Positions 1-8,429 of a stretch of DNA of 64,000 nucleotides are shown here, piece by piece. The notes under the pieces were generated by a model. The model was not told the DNA's origin. It did not search any database and saw nothing but the letters and a program-made list of their open reading frames with translations. Source of the DNA: Arthrobacter alkaliphilus (GTDB lineage Bacteria > Actinomycetota > Actinomycetes > Actinomycetales > Micrococcaceae); contig NZ_JAKEEC010000020.1 in assembly GCF_021483235.1 (NCBI RefSeq), forward strand, positions 1 through 64,000. The letters are read 5' to 3'. A program made the position numbers and the translations under genes. The stretch's first letter is position 1; the number at the start of each line of letters is the position of its first letter.

Positions 1-1
1 G

Positions 2-103
2 GAAGCCGCAAGGTTCCTGCAAGCTTTTCCCGAAGATTGCTCAAAGATTCAATCAAGCAGTTCCCGAGTGGTGAACCGGCACGTGCCCGGACCAGGCAAG
101 TAG
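2..103 (+). CDS. possible 3' end of an unidentified gene (partial)
   Basis: An open frame runs from the window edge to a TAG about 17 bases before the MFS gene and encodes roughly 33 residues (starting E-A-A-R-F-L-Q). It has no recognisable motif, so this could be the C-terminus of a gene mostly outside the window or chance. If real, it is co-directional with the MFS transporter and might share its transcript. Confidence 0.25.
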   Translation, partial: EAARFLQAFPEDCSKIQSSSSRVVNRHVPGPGK

Positions 104-119
104 CGGAAACGAGTAGGCT

Positions 120-1337
120 GTGGCCAGTGAACAGAGTCCGCCCGGAGGTGCACCAGTGAGCAAGACCAGCCCGGCCGGGACAATCCACCGGCCCGCCATT
201 CCTCTCTACGCAGCGGGATTCGTAACCGCTTTCGGTGCCCACAGCATTGCCGCCGGCATGGGAGCGCAGAGCGGAAGCATTGGCCTTAGCCTGCTGAATC
301 TGGGCATCCTGCTGGCCGTTTACGATCTGGCCGAAGTTTTTCTCAAACCCGTCTTCGGTGTCCTTAGTGACCGGATCGGACCCAAACCGGTCATCGTCGG
401 AGGCCTCCTGGCGTTCGCTGCCTTCTCGCTCGTTGGGCTGTGGGGCGCGGACCCGCTCCTGCTTGGCCTGGCCCGCTTGGGCCAGGGAGCAGCCGCGTCG
501 GCGTTCTCGCCCGCCTCATCGGCCACGGTGGCCCGCCTGGCCGGGGGCAAGAACGCCGGGAAATTCTTTGGCCGCTACGGATCGTGGAAAAGCCTTGGCT
601 ACATCATCGGCCCGCTCCTGGGAGCCGGACTGATCCAGGTGGGGGGCTTCGCATTGCTCTTTGCGGCCCTGTCGGCCTTGGCAACGGCCACCGCCATATG
701 GGTGGCTGTGAGCCTGCCGCGGTTCGAGCCGGTTCCCCGCGTCAGGTACACCGTCCTCGACCTCGCCAGGCAGGTCACCGAACGGCGTTTCCTCGTGCCC
801 ACGGCGGTCCTGGCAGCGTCCACCGGCGCCCTGGGTGCGGCCATCGGCTTCCTCCCGGCCCTGGCCACCCGGCACGGACTCGATCCGGTCGCCGGGACGG
901 CCGCAGTGAGCGTGCTGGCTATCGCTTCGGCCATCGCCTCGCCATGGGTCGGTACCCGGCGCGACCTGCAAGGGATCAGCGACGCAGCGGGGATGAGGGC
1001 CGGTCTGCTGCTCACCGCCGCGGGCATCGGAATCGTGGCCGCCATACCTGGACCCATCACGTTGTTCATCGCCGCCCTGCTGATCGGGGCCGGGATCGGA
1101 ACGGCCACCCCGCTCGCGTTCGCTCATCTCGCCGACACCACGCCCCCTGAGCGGATGGGCAGGACCATGGGCTCAGCCGAACTCGGCAGGGAACTTGGCG
1201 ACGCGGGCGGACCACTCATCGTGGGGAGCCTCGCCACACTGGGCGGATTGCCGCTGGGGCTTGGCGCACTCGCCCTGCTCATCGGTACAGCAAGTGCACC
1301 GCGGCTCAATCGGACCACTCCCCCGTTGCGCCGGTAG
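120..1337 (+). CDS. MFS family transporter (probable drug/metabolite exporter)
   Basis: The 405-residue protein is almost wholly hydrophobic with about 12 predicted membrane helices, the normal size for a major facilitator. A motif-A-like loop between helices 2 and 3 reads LSDRIGPKPVIVGG, and Gly/Ala-rich helices packed with small residues follow, as in proton-driven efflux proteins. The GTG start at 120 is the first in frame; the preceding residues are not conserved-looking, and the purine-rich gagtagg just upstream can serve as ribosome site. The substrate cannot be read from the sequence. It converges on the hydrolase gene that follows, only 20 bases away. Confidence 0.85.
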   Translation: MASEQSPPGGAPVSKTSPAGTIHRPAIPLYAAGFVTAFGAHSIAAGMGAQSGSIGLSLLNLGILLAVYDLAEVFLKPVFGVLSDRIGPKPVIVGGLLAFAAFSLVGLWGADPLLLGLARLGQGAAASAFSPASSATVARLAGGKNAGKFFGRYGSWKSLGYIIGPLLGAGLIQVGGFALLFAALSALATATAIWVAVSLPRFEPVPRVRYTVLDLARQVTERRFLVPTAVLAASTGALGAAIGFLPALATRHGLDPVAGTAAVSVLAIASAIASPWVGTRRDLQGISDAAGMRAGLLLTAAGIGIVAAIPGPITLFIAALLIGAGIGTATPLAFAHLADTTPPERMGRTMGSAELGRELGDAGGPLIVGSLATLGGLPLGLGALALLIGTASAPRLNRTTPPLRR

Positions 1338-1357
1338 GAGCCTCACGACGCCACGTT

Positions 1358-2176
1358 CTAGTAGTGGTGTGCTTGGGTCTCCTGGAGCCGCTTAATGAAC
1401 CAGCGCGACTGTTCGGGCCCGTAGGGAAGCACCGGGATCGCTTTGGTGGCGTCCGACGGCGTGTCCCGGATCGACTGCTTTGCTTGCCGTACCGCTGTGG
1501 ACATGGTGTTGGCCATGGTCTTCACGAACTGGTCGCTGCAGGGCTCCCCGTGGCCCGGGATGAGGAACTCGTAGCGGTGGCGCAGGGCCGAGATGTGCCG
1601 GAGGGTGGCCGCCCATTCCTCGGGATAGGAGTCCTCGAACGAGGGGTGCGCACCTTGTTCCAGAAGGTCACCGGCGAAAAGGGTGCTGGGCGTGCCCACC
1701 AGGAGGTCGCCGTCGGTGTGGCCGCGGCCCAAGTAGAACAGGGTGGCAGTGACTCCGCCGAGGTCAACCAGGACGGGCTGGTCCTTGACGATCGCGTTGG
1801 GGATGACGAGTTCGACGGCCTCGCCCTTGCCCGCGGCCATCTCCGGTTCGGTGGCGGCGACGAAGCGGCGCTGGTGGTCGCCGTCGTCGTCGATTGTTGC
1901 CGCACAGTTGACGTGCCCCCAAAACTCCGTGACGCCGTCGTCGGCAAAAACGGCGTTGCCGAAGTAGTGGTCGTAATGGGCGTGGGTGTTCACGACGACG
2001 AGGGGCAGCTGGGTCTTTTCGCGGACGGCGGCGAGGATTTGCCGGCCCTGGCGGGGTCCGCAGCCAGTGTCGATGACCATGGCTCGTTCCGTGCCGACGA
2101 CGAGGCCCGTGTTGAGCAGGCACCCTTCGGTCACCAACACGTAGTTGTTAGGGCCGACTTCGAGCCATGCTGACAT
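1358..2176 (-). CDS. metallo-beta-lactamase fold hydrolase
   Basis: A 272-residue cytosolic hydrolase of the glyoxalase II/metallo-beta-lactamase superfamily. The metal-binding motif THAHYDH lies at residues 64-70. Further ligands are probably in GRGHTDGD (~150) and LFAGD (~165), with a closing IPGHGEPC (~208). Such enzymes bind two zinc or iron ions and cleave thioesters, lactones or phosphoesters; the substrate is not evident. No signal peptide is visible. A GGAG ribosome site precedes the ATG. It stands alone, divergent from the EAL-domain gene. Confidence 0.85.
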   Translation of the reverse strand: MSAWLEVGPNNYVLVTEGCLLNTGLVVGTERAMVIDTGCGPRQGRQILAAVREKTQLPLVVVNTHAHYDHYFGNAVFADDGVTEFWGHVNCAATIDDDGDHQRRFVAATEPEMAAGKGEAVELVIPNAIVKDQPVLVDLGGVTATLFYLGRGHTDGDLLVGTPSTLFAGDLLEQGAHPSFEDSYPEEWAATLRHISALRHRYEFLIPGHGEPCSDQFVKTMANTMSTAVRQAKQSIRDTPSDATKAIPVLPYGPEQSRWFIKRLQETQAHHY

Positions 2177-2296
2177 TGTTTCTCCGTCTGATGCGTTCCA
2201 GCAGTGTTCAGGCCTCGATTCTACCCACGCAGGGCCAAGAGGACGGGGAAGGAAGGCGCACTTTAGGCGGGCAACAAATGTTTCATTCCAATACCG

Positions 2297-2321
2297 CTAT
2301 ACCGGACGGTTCGGTTATAGT
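2297..2321 (+). promoter_or_regulatory. imperfect palindrome over a TATAGT -10-like box
   Basis: CTATACCG and CGGTTATAG form an imperfect inverted repeat (one-base bulge) around GACGGTT, and the right arm contains TATAGT, a good -10 hexamer. It lies about 65 bases upstream of the EAL-protein ATG. The geometry suits a TetR-type or other dimeric repressor controlling that gene, possibly the TetR gene at 3527-4171. No convincing -35 box is visible, so this is a weak call. Confidence 0.3.
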
Positions 2322-2383
2322 GTTTGCCTTGTTGTAGTTCCCGGGCTCAGCCGGAGCTAATAGCAAAGGAATGGTTTATATCC

Positions 2384-3490
2384 ATGCGGAAACCGTCTTT
2401 TCTTGCATCGACCGACGCTGGGGGGCAAGCCGGTCAGAAGGCTGTTGAACCGCCCCTCGAGCAGTTGCGTGCATTGCGCCTTCAAGTGCTGGAAATCATC
2501 GATGAGGTCTTAGCCGAATCGTCGCAGGCAACCGAGGCGGTGCGGGAGCGGCTTCGGCAGCACGTTGCCGCCCATCCTGGCCATCCGGAAGAGGCGCTGC
2601 TTGCACACTTGTCGTCGCTCAGGTCCGAGCAGCCGGACCAGCAAGACGAGCAGGAGACGCAAAGTGAGCTGGCGCAGGACGAGCCCGCTCCCCAGCACGA
2701 GCCGGGCCAGCACCCAAGCAGCCCGCGCCTCGAAGCTGTGCTGCGGGACCACATGTTGATGACGGCCTTCCAACCAGTTTTCGACCTCACCACGGCCACC
2801 GTGGTCGGCGCCGAGGCATTGACCCGCTTCGTCAGCGATAGTGGGGACCCCGCCGATTATTGGTTTGCGGAGGCTGAAGACTCTGGGCTGCGGACTGATC
2901 TTGAATTCGCGGCGTTGGAATCGGGGCTGGAAGCCGCGCGCAAGCTGCCGCAGCACCTTCTCGTGGCGTTGAAGCTTTCAGATGTGGTGGGCCTGGATCC
3001 GCGTCTTCCCGTGCTTTTCGAGGAAATTCCTGTTGCGCCTTCCCGGGTGATCCTTGAGGTGTCCGGAAAGTTTTCCCCGGAGCGGGCGGCTTCACTCGCC
3101 GCTGCGCTGGCTCCGCTGCGGCGTGCAGGCGTCCGGTTGTCCATCGAAAACATGGGTTCCTTTTTCGCCGGGGCCAGCCCTGTCCTTCAACTCAAGCCCG
3201 AGATGATCAAGCTGGAGCGGAGTCTGACCGCCGGTCTCAACCAGGATTCCCTCCGGCAGGAACTTGTCGAGGCGGAGGTCAAGTTCGCGCGGGAGATCGG
3301 GGCCGCGTTGATTGCCCAGCGCATCGAAACCAAGGACGAACTCGCCACCCTTAAGGACTTGGGCGTCGCCTTTGGACAGGGATACCACCTTGGGCGGCCG
3401 TCGGTCCAGCCCACCGAATGGGCCAAGTGGGGCGGGAAGGCTCGCCATCTCGCGTCCCCGGCCGGCCGCGGCCGGACCACCCGGAACTGA
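2384..3490 (+). CDS. degenerate EAL-domain protein
   Basis: The 368-residue protein has an N-terminal ~110 residues rich in Gln, Glu and Pro (probably coiled-coil or disordered), then a single EAL domain without GGDEF or PAS. EALTR and a final GQGYHLGRP are family hallmarks. Several cyclic-di-GMP phosphodiesterase residues are changed: the usual N of VNLS is K (ALKLS), the DDFG loop reads ENMG, and the late E of AEGVET is Q (AQRIET). It is therefore probably not an active phosphodiesterase but a nucleotide or protein sensor (inference). The ATG at 2384 has AAAGGA upstream; an in-frame TTG at 2324 is less likely because it adds an untypical Cys-rich leader. Confidence 0.75.
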   Translation: MRKPSFLASTDAGGQAGQKAVEPPLEQLRALRLQVLEIIDEVLAESSQATEAVRERLRQHVAAHPGHPEEALLAHLSSLRSEQPDQQDEQETQSELAQDEPAPQHEPGQHPSSPRLEAVLRDHMLMTAFQPVFDLTTATVVGAEALTRFVSDSGDPADYWFAEAEDSGLRTDLEFAALESGLEAARKLPQHLLVALKLSDVVGLDPRLPVLFEEIPVAPSRVILEVSGKFSPERAASLAAALAPLRRAGVRLSIENMGSFFAGASPVLQLKPEMIKLERSLTAGLNQDSLRQELVEAEVKFAREIGAALIAQRIETKDELATLKDLGVAFGQGYHLGRPSVQPTEWAKWGGKARHLASPAGRGRTTRN

Positions 3491-3526
3491 CGGATCTCCC
3501 CTCAAGAGGATCCCGCGGTTCAGGAC

Positions 3527-4171
3527 TCAGGCGGTGACGGCGCGGTTCTGGCCCTTGTGCTGTTCGATCAGCCAGGCGGCCATCTGCTGGGCGCGCTTTG
3601 ACGCCAGGAGGTCACCTTCCGTCGCAGAGATGATGGAGCCCTTCATCAGGATGTGCCAGGACCGCGCGAATTCCTCAGTGCGCTCCAGGCCTGCTTCCTC
3701 CGCCAATTCCTGGATGTGTCCCCTGATCCTGGCGAGGTAGCCGATGCTGGCTTTCCCCAGCGGATGTTCGCGGCCCATTTCAAGCAGGACGTTGATGAAC
3801 GAGCACGCTTCGAAGTCCTCCCGCTGAAACCAGTCGCCGAATACGTCGAAGATGGCGAGCAGCTGCTCCTCGGCGGTGTTTCCCCGGCTCCGGGCGTCCG
3901 AAATGATCATGTCCACGGTCCACATCTGGTCGCGAAGGGCGAGGAAGGCAAGAACAAGATCGTCTTTGGACGGAAAGTGGCGCTGGAAAGTGGCCTTCGA
4001 AACTCCTGAACGTTCAATGAGCTGATCGACACCCACGGCGCGGATCCCGCGCCGTGAGAACAGTTCGTAGGCGGCGTCCAGGATTCGATCCACCGCGTCG
4101 TCACGGGTGGTGGTGTGTGCGGCCGGCAACGACGCCGGGCCGGGTGCTTCCGAGGCATCTGGCGTGCTCAT
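3527..4171 (-). CDS. TetR family transcriptional regulator
   Basis: 214 residues. The N-terminal helix-turn-helix is clear (ILDAAYELFSRRGIRAVGVD, then SGVSKATFQRHFPSKDDLV), followed by an all-helical ligand domain with the family end pattern. The frame stays open upstream to 4438, but the ATG at 4171 begins just before the helix-turn-helix and the upstream extension is Arg/Pro-rich shadow sequence, so 4171 is preferred. It is divergent from the FAD-Rieske oxidoreductase gene and may regulate it through the 205-base gap; this is inferred from position only. Confidence 0.85.
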   Translation of the reverse strand: MSTPDASEAPGPASLPAAHTTTRDDAVDRILDAAYELFSRRGIRAVGVDQLIERSGVSKATFQRHFPSKDDLVLAFLALRDQMWTVDMIISDARSRGNTAEEQLLAIFDVFGDWFQREDFEACSFINVLLEMGREHPLGKASIGYLARIRGHIQELAEEAGLERTEEFARSWHILMKGSIISATEGDLLASKRAQQMAAWLIEQHKGQNRAVTA

Positions 4172-4376
4172 GGTGAAAGCAATCCTACTCGCCCGTGCTC
4201 CACGGCAGGCCGGTCTGTCCTTGCTGTTTTTGGGGTGAACCCTGCACCAAACAACCGGCGACGGCGGCACTCCCCTCTTGCTTCTCTTGCGGGCTTCTGG
4301 TTCGCTGGCACTACCGGGCCGCCGCCGCGCTAATTCCGGTGTGGGCCGCGCCCGGCTGAAGGGACGTGGGACCGAC

Positions 4377-5882
4377 ATGACCTCTCTTTGGCTAGACACG
4401 CGCGACGCTTCCGCGGCCGCGACCCCCGATGAATTCACGCCCGGGAGCAGCTACGACACAGTGGTGGTGGGCGCAGGAATCACGGGCCTGGCCACGGCTC
4501 TCATGCTGGCCCAGACCGGGAGCAGCGTGCTGGTCCTCGAGGCCCGGCATGTCGGTGCGGTCAACACAGGCAACACCACGGCCAAGCTGAGCCTGCTGCA
4601 GGGCACCACGCTGTCCAAGCTCCGGAACCAGTATTCGGTGAACGTGGTCCGTGGCTACGTTGACGCGAACCGGGCGGGCCAGAAGTGGCTGCTCGAGTAC
4701 ATGGAGGGCCGGGGCGTGCCTTTCCAGTACCGGGATGCTTACACTTTCGCCACCACGCCCGCCGGCGCGGAAGAACTCGTGGCCGAGGCCAACGCTTCCC
4801 GGGCTTGCGGGCTCAACGTGAAGTCCACCCGCGACACCGGGCTGCCGTTCGACGTCGACGCCTCCTTGCGGCTTCCGAAGCAGGCGCAGTTCAACCCCAT
4901 GGATGTCCTGGATGCGCTGGTTGCCGATGTTCGGGCTGCCGGCGGGAGCATCGTGGAAGGTACCCGCGTCATGAACGTCCACAATGGCGATCCCTTGACG
5001 GTGGTCACCAGGAAGGGCGAGGTCCGGGCCCGCCATGTGGTGCTCGCCACCGGGACCCCCATCCTGAACCGGGGGCTGTACTTCGCGAAATTGCGGCCCA
5101 ACCGCTCGTACGCCGCCGCGCTGCGCCTGCCGGACGGCATGAGCCCACCTCCCGGAATGTACCTTTCCGCCGAGCCTCCTACCCGCTCGCTGAGGGACTA
5201 TCCCATGCCCGACGGCGGGCAGTTGCTTCTGGTGGGCGGGTTCGGGCACGCCGTTGGCCGGGTGCCGTCGACCCAGGTGCACCTCGACGAGTTGCTCGCC
5301 TGGGCCCTGGGGCACTATCCCGGTGCCGAGGTCACACACACGTGGGCTGCCCAGGACTACCAGGCCGGTAACCTCATGCCGTTCTTCGGCAGGTTCCCCC
5401 GGGGACGCGGAAAGATCTTTTTCGGCACCGGGTACAACAAGTGGGGCATGACGAACAGTGTTGCGGCGGCCCTGGATATCACCGCCGATATCCGGGGGGA
5501 AAAACTCGAGTGGGCCCGCACCATCCACCACCGGGTGACGGGTCCCCGCGGGGCAGCGTCGACAATTTCGTTCAACGTGGAAACACAGCAGCAGAATTTC
5601 CGGGACAGGGCTGCCTTGAAGGAGAAGCCGGCAATCACGGAGGAAACCGACCCCGCTGAAGGCACGGGCGTTACGGGGCTATTCCACGGAAAGCCTGCCG
5701 CGATCTGCAAGGTGGATGGCGTGGTGTGCAGGGTGTCGGCGGAGTGTGCCCACTTGGGCGGAATCCTGCACTGGAACAACGCCGAGAAGACCTGGGACTG
5801 CCCCCTGCACGGCTCGCGCTACTCGGCGGCAGGCAAGCTGCTGGAAGGGCCGGCGACGCACAATCTGTTCAAGCTTCAGTAG
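4377..5882 (+). CDS. FAD-dependent oxidoreductase with C-terminal Rieske [2Fe-2S] domain
   Basis: 501 residues in two domains. Residues ~27-400 form a DAO-type (glycine/D-amino-acid oxidase) flavoprotein opening with the dinucleotide fold VVGAGITGLATALMLA and closing with GYNKWGMTNS. The last ~100 residues are a Rieske ferredoxin-like domain with CAHLGG and CPLHGSRY, the Cys-His pairs that hold the 2Fe-2S cluster. Proteins of this arrangement oxidise amine-type substrates and pass electrons through the cluster; the substrate here is unknown. The ATG at 4377 is preferred over upstream in-frame codons because it begins right before the conserved domain and has a purine-rich gaaggga upstream. 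It is divergent from the TetR gene. Confidence 0.85.
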   Translation: MTSLWLDTRDASAAATPDEFTPGSSYDTVVVGAGITGLATALMLAQTGSSVLVLEARHVGAVNTGNTTAKLSLLQGTTLSKLRNQYSVNVVRGYVDANRAGQKWLLEYMEGRGVPFQYRDAYTFATTPAGAEELVAEANASRACGLNVKSTRDTGLPFDVDASLRLPKQAQFNPMDVLDALVADVRAAGGSIVEGTRVMNVHNGDPLTVVTRKGEVRARHVVLATGTPILNRGLYFAKLRPNRSYAAALRLPDGMSPPPGMYLSAEPPTRSLRDYPMPDGGQLLLVGGFGHAVGRVPSTQVHLDELLAWALGHYPGAEVTHTWAAQDYQAGNLMPFFGRFPRGRGKIFFGTGYNKWGMTNSVAAALDITADIRGEKLEWARTIHHRVTGPRGAASTISFNVETQQQNFRDRAALKEKPAITEETDPAEGTGVTGLFHGKPAAICKVDGVVCRVSAECAHLGGILHWNNAEKTWDCPLHGSRYSAAGKLLEGPATHNLFKLQ

Positions 5883-6314
5883 GGGGCAGGGCGGCCCCAC
5901 TGGACCAATGCGAACCCCGAAGACTACAGTCTGGAGCCTATCGCTAATGCCACTTTAGTATGCCGAATTGAGAACTAAAGTAGTTTTACTCGTAAGGCTC
6001 TTCGCATAGAGGCAAAAGCCTGTAAAATCGTCTCCAGGCCGTGGTTCGCAGGGGCGCCTAAATGAATAGGAGCTTCAATCGCGACGTCCACATAATTTTT
6101 TCCTCAGCTAGCGCATGCCTGCCGCTTTGGTTCTGACAGCGTCGCAGTCGCCCAAGTGCAGGTGATCACCGCGCCATCCCGGATCCCGGGTCGCCGGCAC
6201 TTCCGGCAGATCGGGATCGCTCGGGACCAAGAGAGCCTCCCAATGAACAAGCGCTGCCACCGCGGAAGTCTCTCATTAATTGTTAAAACAGATTTAATTC
6301 TGTCGGGGGGAACC
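5883..6314. other. 432-base gap; holds repeat copy A, no supported gene
   Basis: No convincing CDS or RNA gene was found. The AT-rich stretch 5945-6030 includes TAAAAT at 6023-6028, a possible -10 box, and the sequence 6021-6120 recurs at 7591-7690. A GGGGGG ribosome site at 6305-6310 belongs to the following gene. Confidence 0.5.
6021..6120 (+). repeat. ~100-bp direct repeat, copy A
   Basis: This stretch matches 7591-7690 with only scattered substitutions and single-base indels. The best-kept cores are CAGGCCGTGGTTCGCA and GCTTCAAT-GCGACGTCCACATA. Both copies contain a tiny ORF starting MN-SFN-DVHI (ATG at 6062 in this copy) that diverges after ~11 codons, so it may be chance. The copies are 1570 bases apart and each precedes a small secreted or membrane protein gene. 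Confidence 0.85.
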
Positions 6315-7274
6315 ATGATTCAACTGTTTTTGAGGACTGGCAAATTTGCGGCAGCGATTGCCGCCGGTTCTTTGATTTCTTCGGCTCTTAATGCGGGCCA
6401 TTCACCCGTGAAGCTCGAGGACGAATTTCTTATCGTCTCGCTAGCTGCACCCGAGGCGGTTTCCAGAGCCCGAGGCCATGGTGACTCCGCCCGAAGCCGA
6501 GTTACCCTTCCGAGGAACTCATCTGAACAAGTCAAAATGAAGTCTTCTACGAAGGGGCTCGAGGTCCAGCTGAAGCTGCCGTTTGCCGAGCGGAACGCGA
6601 GCGCCAAGCACATTGGAAATGAATTCGTGTCCTTTGACAACGGCAACGGAAGCAAAACGGTCCCGGTCCCTCAAGGAGAAGGTAGCGTCGCGGTGCACAC
6701 GATTATCGCTTCCATCAGCGCTCCGACGGTCTACGACTATGAGGTTGGATCCGACTCGGACATTCATCTGAAGTTGGTCGACGGCGGCGGAATATTGATC
6801 GTCGACGGCACGGGTTCCTTCGTCGCGGCCGTAGCCCCACCATGGGCCAAGGACGCCACAGGAGCCAAAGTGGAGACACACTACGAGATCCATGGCTCGA
6901 AGATTCGACAGGTTGTGCACCATTCATCTGCGAGCATCAAGTATCCGGTCGTTGCTGATCCATATCTTGGTGTGGACCTCTTTAGCTCGACCTGGTGGAC
7001 AGGGTCCGGCAGGAGTTTGGTCGCCCACTTGAACACTACGCCGATGATGGGCGTGGCATTTGCTGTAGGTCACGCGTTCACATTTGGATGGCCCGAAGCT
7101 GTCAACAAGATGGGAAACACTCTGAGGCAAGAAAACCTTTACCAACAGTTCGCCTGTCACGCCAACGGCGCACCCTTTGCCAGCAGCGGTGGAAGTCCTA
7201 GCTGGGACCTTGAGAACTACAGAGGAACAACATGGAACTACGCGCATTTCTGGGTCCATGGCTGCAATTGGTAG
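6315..7274 (+). CDS. secreted protein with DUF2599-like C-terminus
   Basis: 319 residues. The N-terminus (residues 1-27, two basic residues then a Ala/Ile-rich stretch) looks like a signal peptide. The middle is beta-rich with no recognised domain. The last ~50 residues carry a Cys near FACHANG and end in a final CNW within HFWVHGCNW, which resembles DUF2599, a family of secreted actinobacterial proteins of unknown function; the two Cys probably form a disulfide. The ATG at 6315 follows a GGGGGG ribosome site; the open frame before it is not signal-like. A small membrane protein follows 16 bases later, suggesting an operon. Codon use is less GC-biased than in flanking genes, in keeping with acquisition. 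Confidence 0.65.
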   Translation: MIQLFLRTGKFAAAIAAGSLISSALNAGHSPVKLEDEFLIVSLAAPEAVSRARGHGDSARSRVTLPRNSSEQVKMKSSTKGLEVQLKLPFAERNASAKHIGNEFVSFDNGNGSKTVPVPQGEGSVAVHTIIASISAPTVYDYEVGSDSDIHLKLVDGGGILIVDGTGSFVAAVAPPWAKDATGAKVETHYEIHGSKIRQVVHHSSASIKYPVVADPYLGVDLFSSTWWTGSGRSLVAHLNTTPMMGVAFAVGHAFTFGWPEAVNKMGNTLRQENLYQQFACHANGAPFASSGGSPSWDLENYRGTTWNYAHFWVHGCNW

Positions 7275-7290
7275 CGGAAGAGGAGCATGG

Positions 7291-7572
7291 GTGACCGTCT
7301 GGCAAAGTAAGGAGTCTAGAACCTTTGGTCTAACGCTGGCGGCCTTTTCCGCGCTGACAGTGTTTCTACCAATGTACGCCTGGGTGCTGACTTGGATATC
7401 CAGCAACCGTGTCGAAACCACTGGCAGCGGGTACTTCACGATGCTGGAGAGCGTTGTGATGTTCGGCGGCCCGGCCATTTGGCTCATTCTGCTAGCACGA
7501 CTCGTCTACCTGGCAAATCGCGGGGCCGGGGCAGCAGGACCATCCACAAAAGCCACGCACCAGCCATCCTGA
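7291..7572 (+). CDS. small two-helix membrane protein
   Basis: 93 residues from a GTG with AGGAG five bases upstream. Two hydrophobic stretches (~residues 12-35 and ~47-70) predict two membrane helices; the C-terminal tail is polar. No family is recognised. It follows the DUF2599-like gene by 16 bases and is probably co-transcribed with it, so it may help export, anchor or neutralise that protein (inference only). Confidence 0.55.
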   Translation: MTVWQSKESRTFGLTLAAFSALTVFLPMYAWVLTWISSNRVETTGSGYFTMLESVVMFGGPAIWLILLARLVYLANRGAGAAGPSTKATHQPS

Positions 7573-7590
7573 TGCATTCCTCAATAAGGC

Positions 7591-7690
7591 TGTAAAATCT
7601 TGTGCAGGCCGTGGTTCGCAGTGGGCGCCTATATGAATGGGAGCTTCAATTGCGACGTCCACATATTTTTGCCTCGCCTAGCGCCTGCCT
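7591..7690 (+). repeat. ~100-bp direct repeat, copy B
   Basis: Second copy of the repeat at 6021-6120. It begins in the same TGTAAAATC and ends in GCGCCTGCCT, and contains the counterpart tiny ORF (ATG at 7633). It starts 18 bases after the preceding small gene and ends 60 bases before the next. Confidence 0.85.
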
Positions 7691-7750
7691 TACTTTGATT
7701 GGTCACCCTGTGGCCTTGGATCAGACTGCGGCTTCTAAAAGAAGGCAGCC

Positions 7751-7981
7751 GTGAAATGGTACAGCTGCGCGCATCCGCCGATCTTTACGTTGTCCCTTGC
7801 GATCCTATTTATGACAGATTGGGACCTTTGGCTCCGAATCCTCTTGCCATCGGTGGTCCTGGTTTCCTACGTGATCAATGAAGTCATTCTTCACCGGCGT
7901 ACGAAGGCCGCACGTGCACGCGCAGCCGAACTCGATCGCATGGACCCGATGGTGCACGCCTATCGAGAGCCTCCGTCTTAG
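7751..7981 (+). CDS. small membrane protein, function unknown
   Basis: 76 residues from a GTG at 7751. A hydrophobic segment covers roughly residues 10-45 and is followed by an Arg/Ala-rich helix (RRTKAARARAAELDR) and a polar end. An in-frame ATG at 7811 is an alternative start that would remove the first hydrophobic turn. The purine run gaaggc lies upstream of the GTG. It sits directly downstream of repeat copy B. No homologue is recognised. Confidence 0.5.
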   Translation: MKWYSCAHPPIFTLSLAILFMTDWDLWLRILLPSVVLVSYVINEVILHRRTKAARARAAELDRMDPMVHAYREPPS

Positions 7982-8429
7982 TACCTCGGTCGGAGACCGG
8001 CAATCTTGACGCGGAGAGGAGCGTCTCGCCGAGGGCGGGGCGCTCTGCTCGCTTTCGGCCGCGTGGCCACTAGCGGTCTTCTGTGCCGGCTATTGGCCGG
8101 GGCTCACCGGCTTGTGGCCGCCCGGGTCAGGATTCGAATTTAGGTCAGTCTCGCTGCAAACATCGCAGCGACCAACGAATTGATGTGGGCAGTCGGGCCC
8201 GCCATCGCCTTCCCCGCTGAGCAGCGTCACTTTCATTCGGGCAGTCTAGTCCCCCGCGCGGACCCCCGGAAAGATTCCGCAGGTCTTCCGGGATTTACTT
8301 GACCTTCGTCATGGCCGCTCGTCAAGTTGCCCATCCGTTTACGAAGGCAGCCATGGTTGTTAGAAGATCCGGTAGTCTTGGAGCCAGTGCAGCGCAGCCG
8401 CCCCCATCCGCCGTTGGCAAAAGGACGGT
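7982..8429. other. 448-base gap, no supported gene
   Basis: Both strands were read. Several G/C-rich inverted stretches occur (for example around 8010-8060), and a GGATTCGAAT string at 8130-8139 resembles a tRNA T-loop on the minus strand, but no stems can be built around it. A short minus-strand frame at 8233-8436 has no protein-like features. Confidence 0.5.

Noticed and set aside
3491-3526. GGATC/GATCC inverted repeat between the EAL and TetR genes
   Set aside because: Only a 5-bp stem with a 12-base loop and no T tract; not enough for a terminator.
4172-4438. N-terminal extension of the TetR gene to 4438
   Set aside because: The extension is Arg/Pro-rich, lies in the divergent promoter region and precedes the domain by ~100 residues; the ATG at 4171 is normal for the family.
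6062-6136. 24-codon ORF inside repeat copy A (and its counterpart in copy B at 7633)
   Set aside because: The first ~11 codons are similar, but the sequences then diverge and there is no good ribosome site; more likely a by-product of the repeat.
8130-8145. GGATTCGAAT string resembling a tRNA T-loop on the minus strand
   Set aside because: The flanking bases do not form a T stem, acceptor stem or anticodon arm; no tRNA can be folded.
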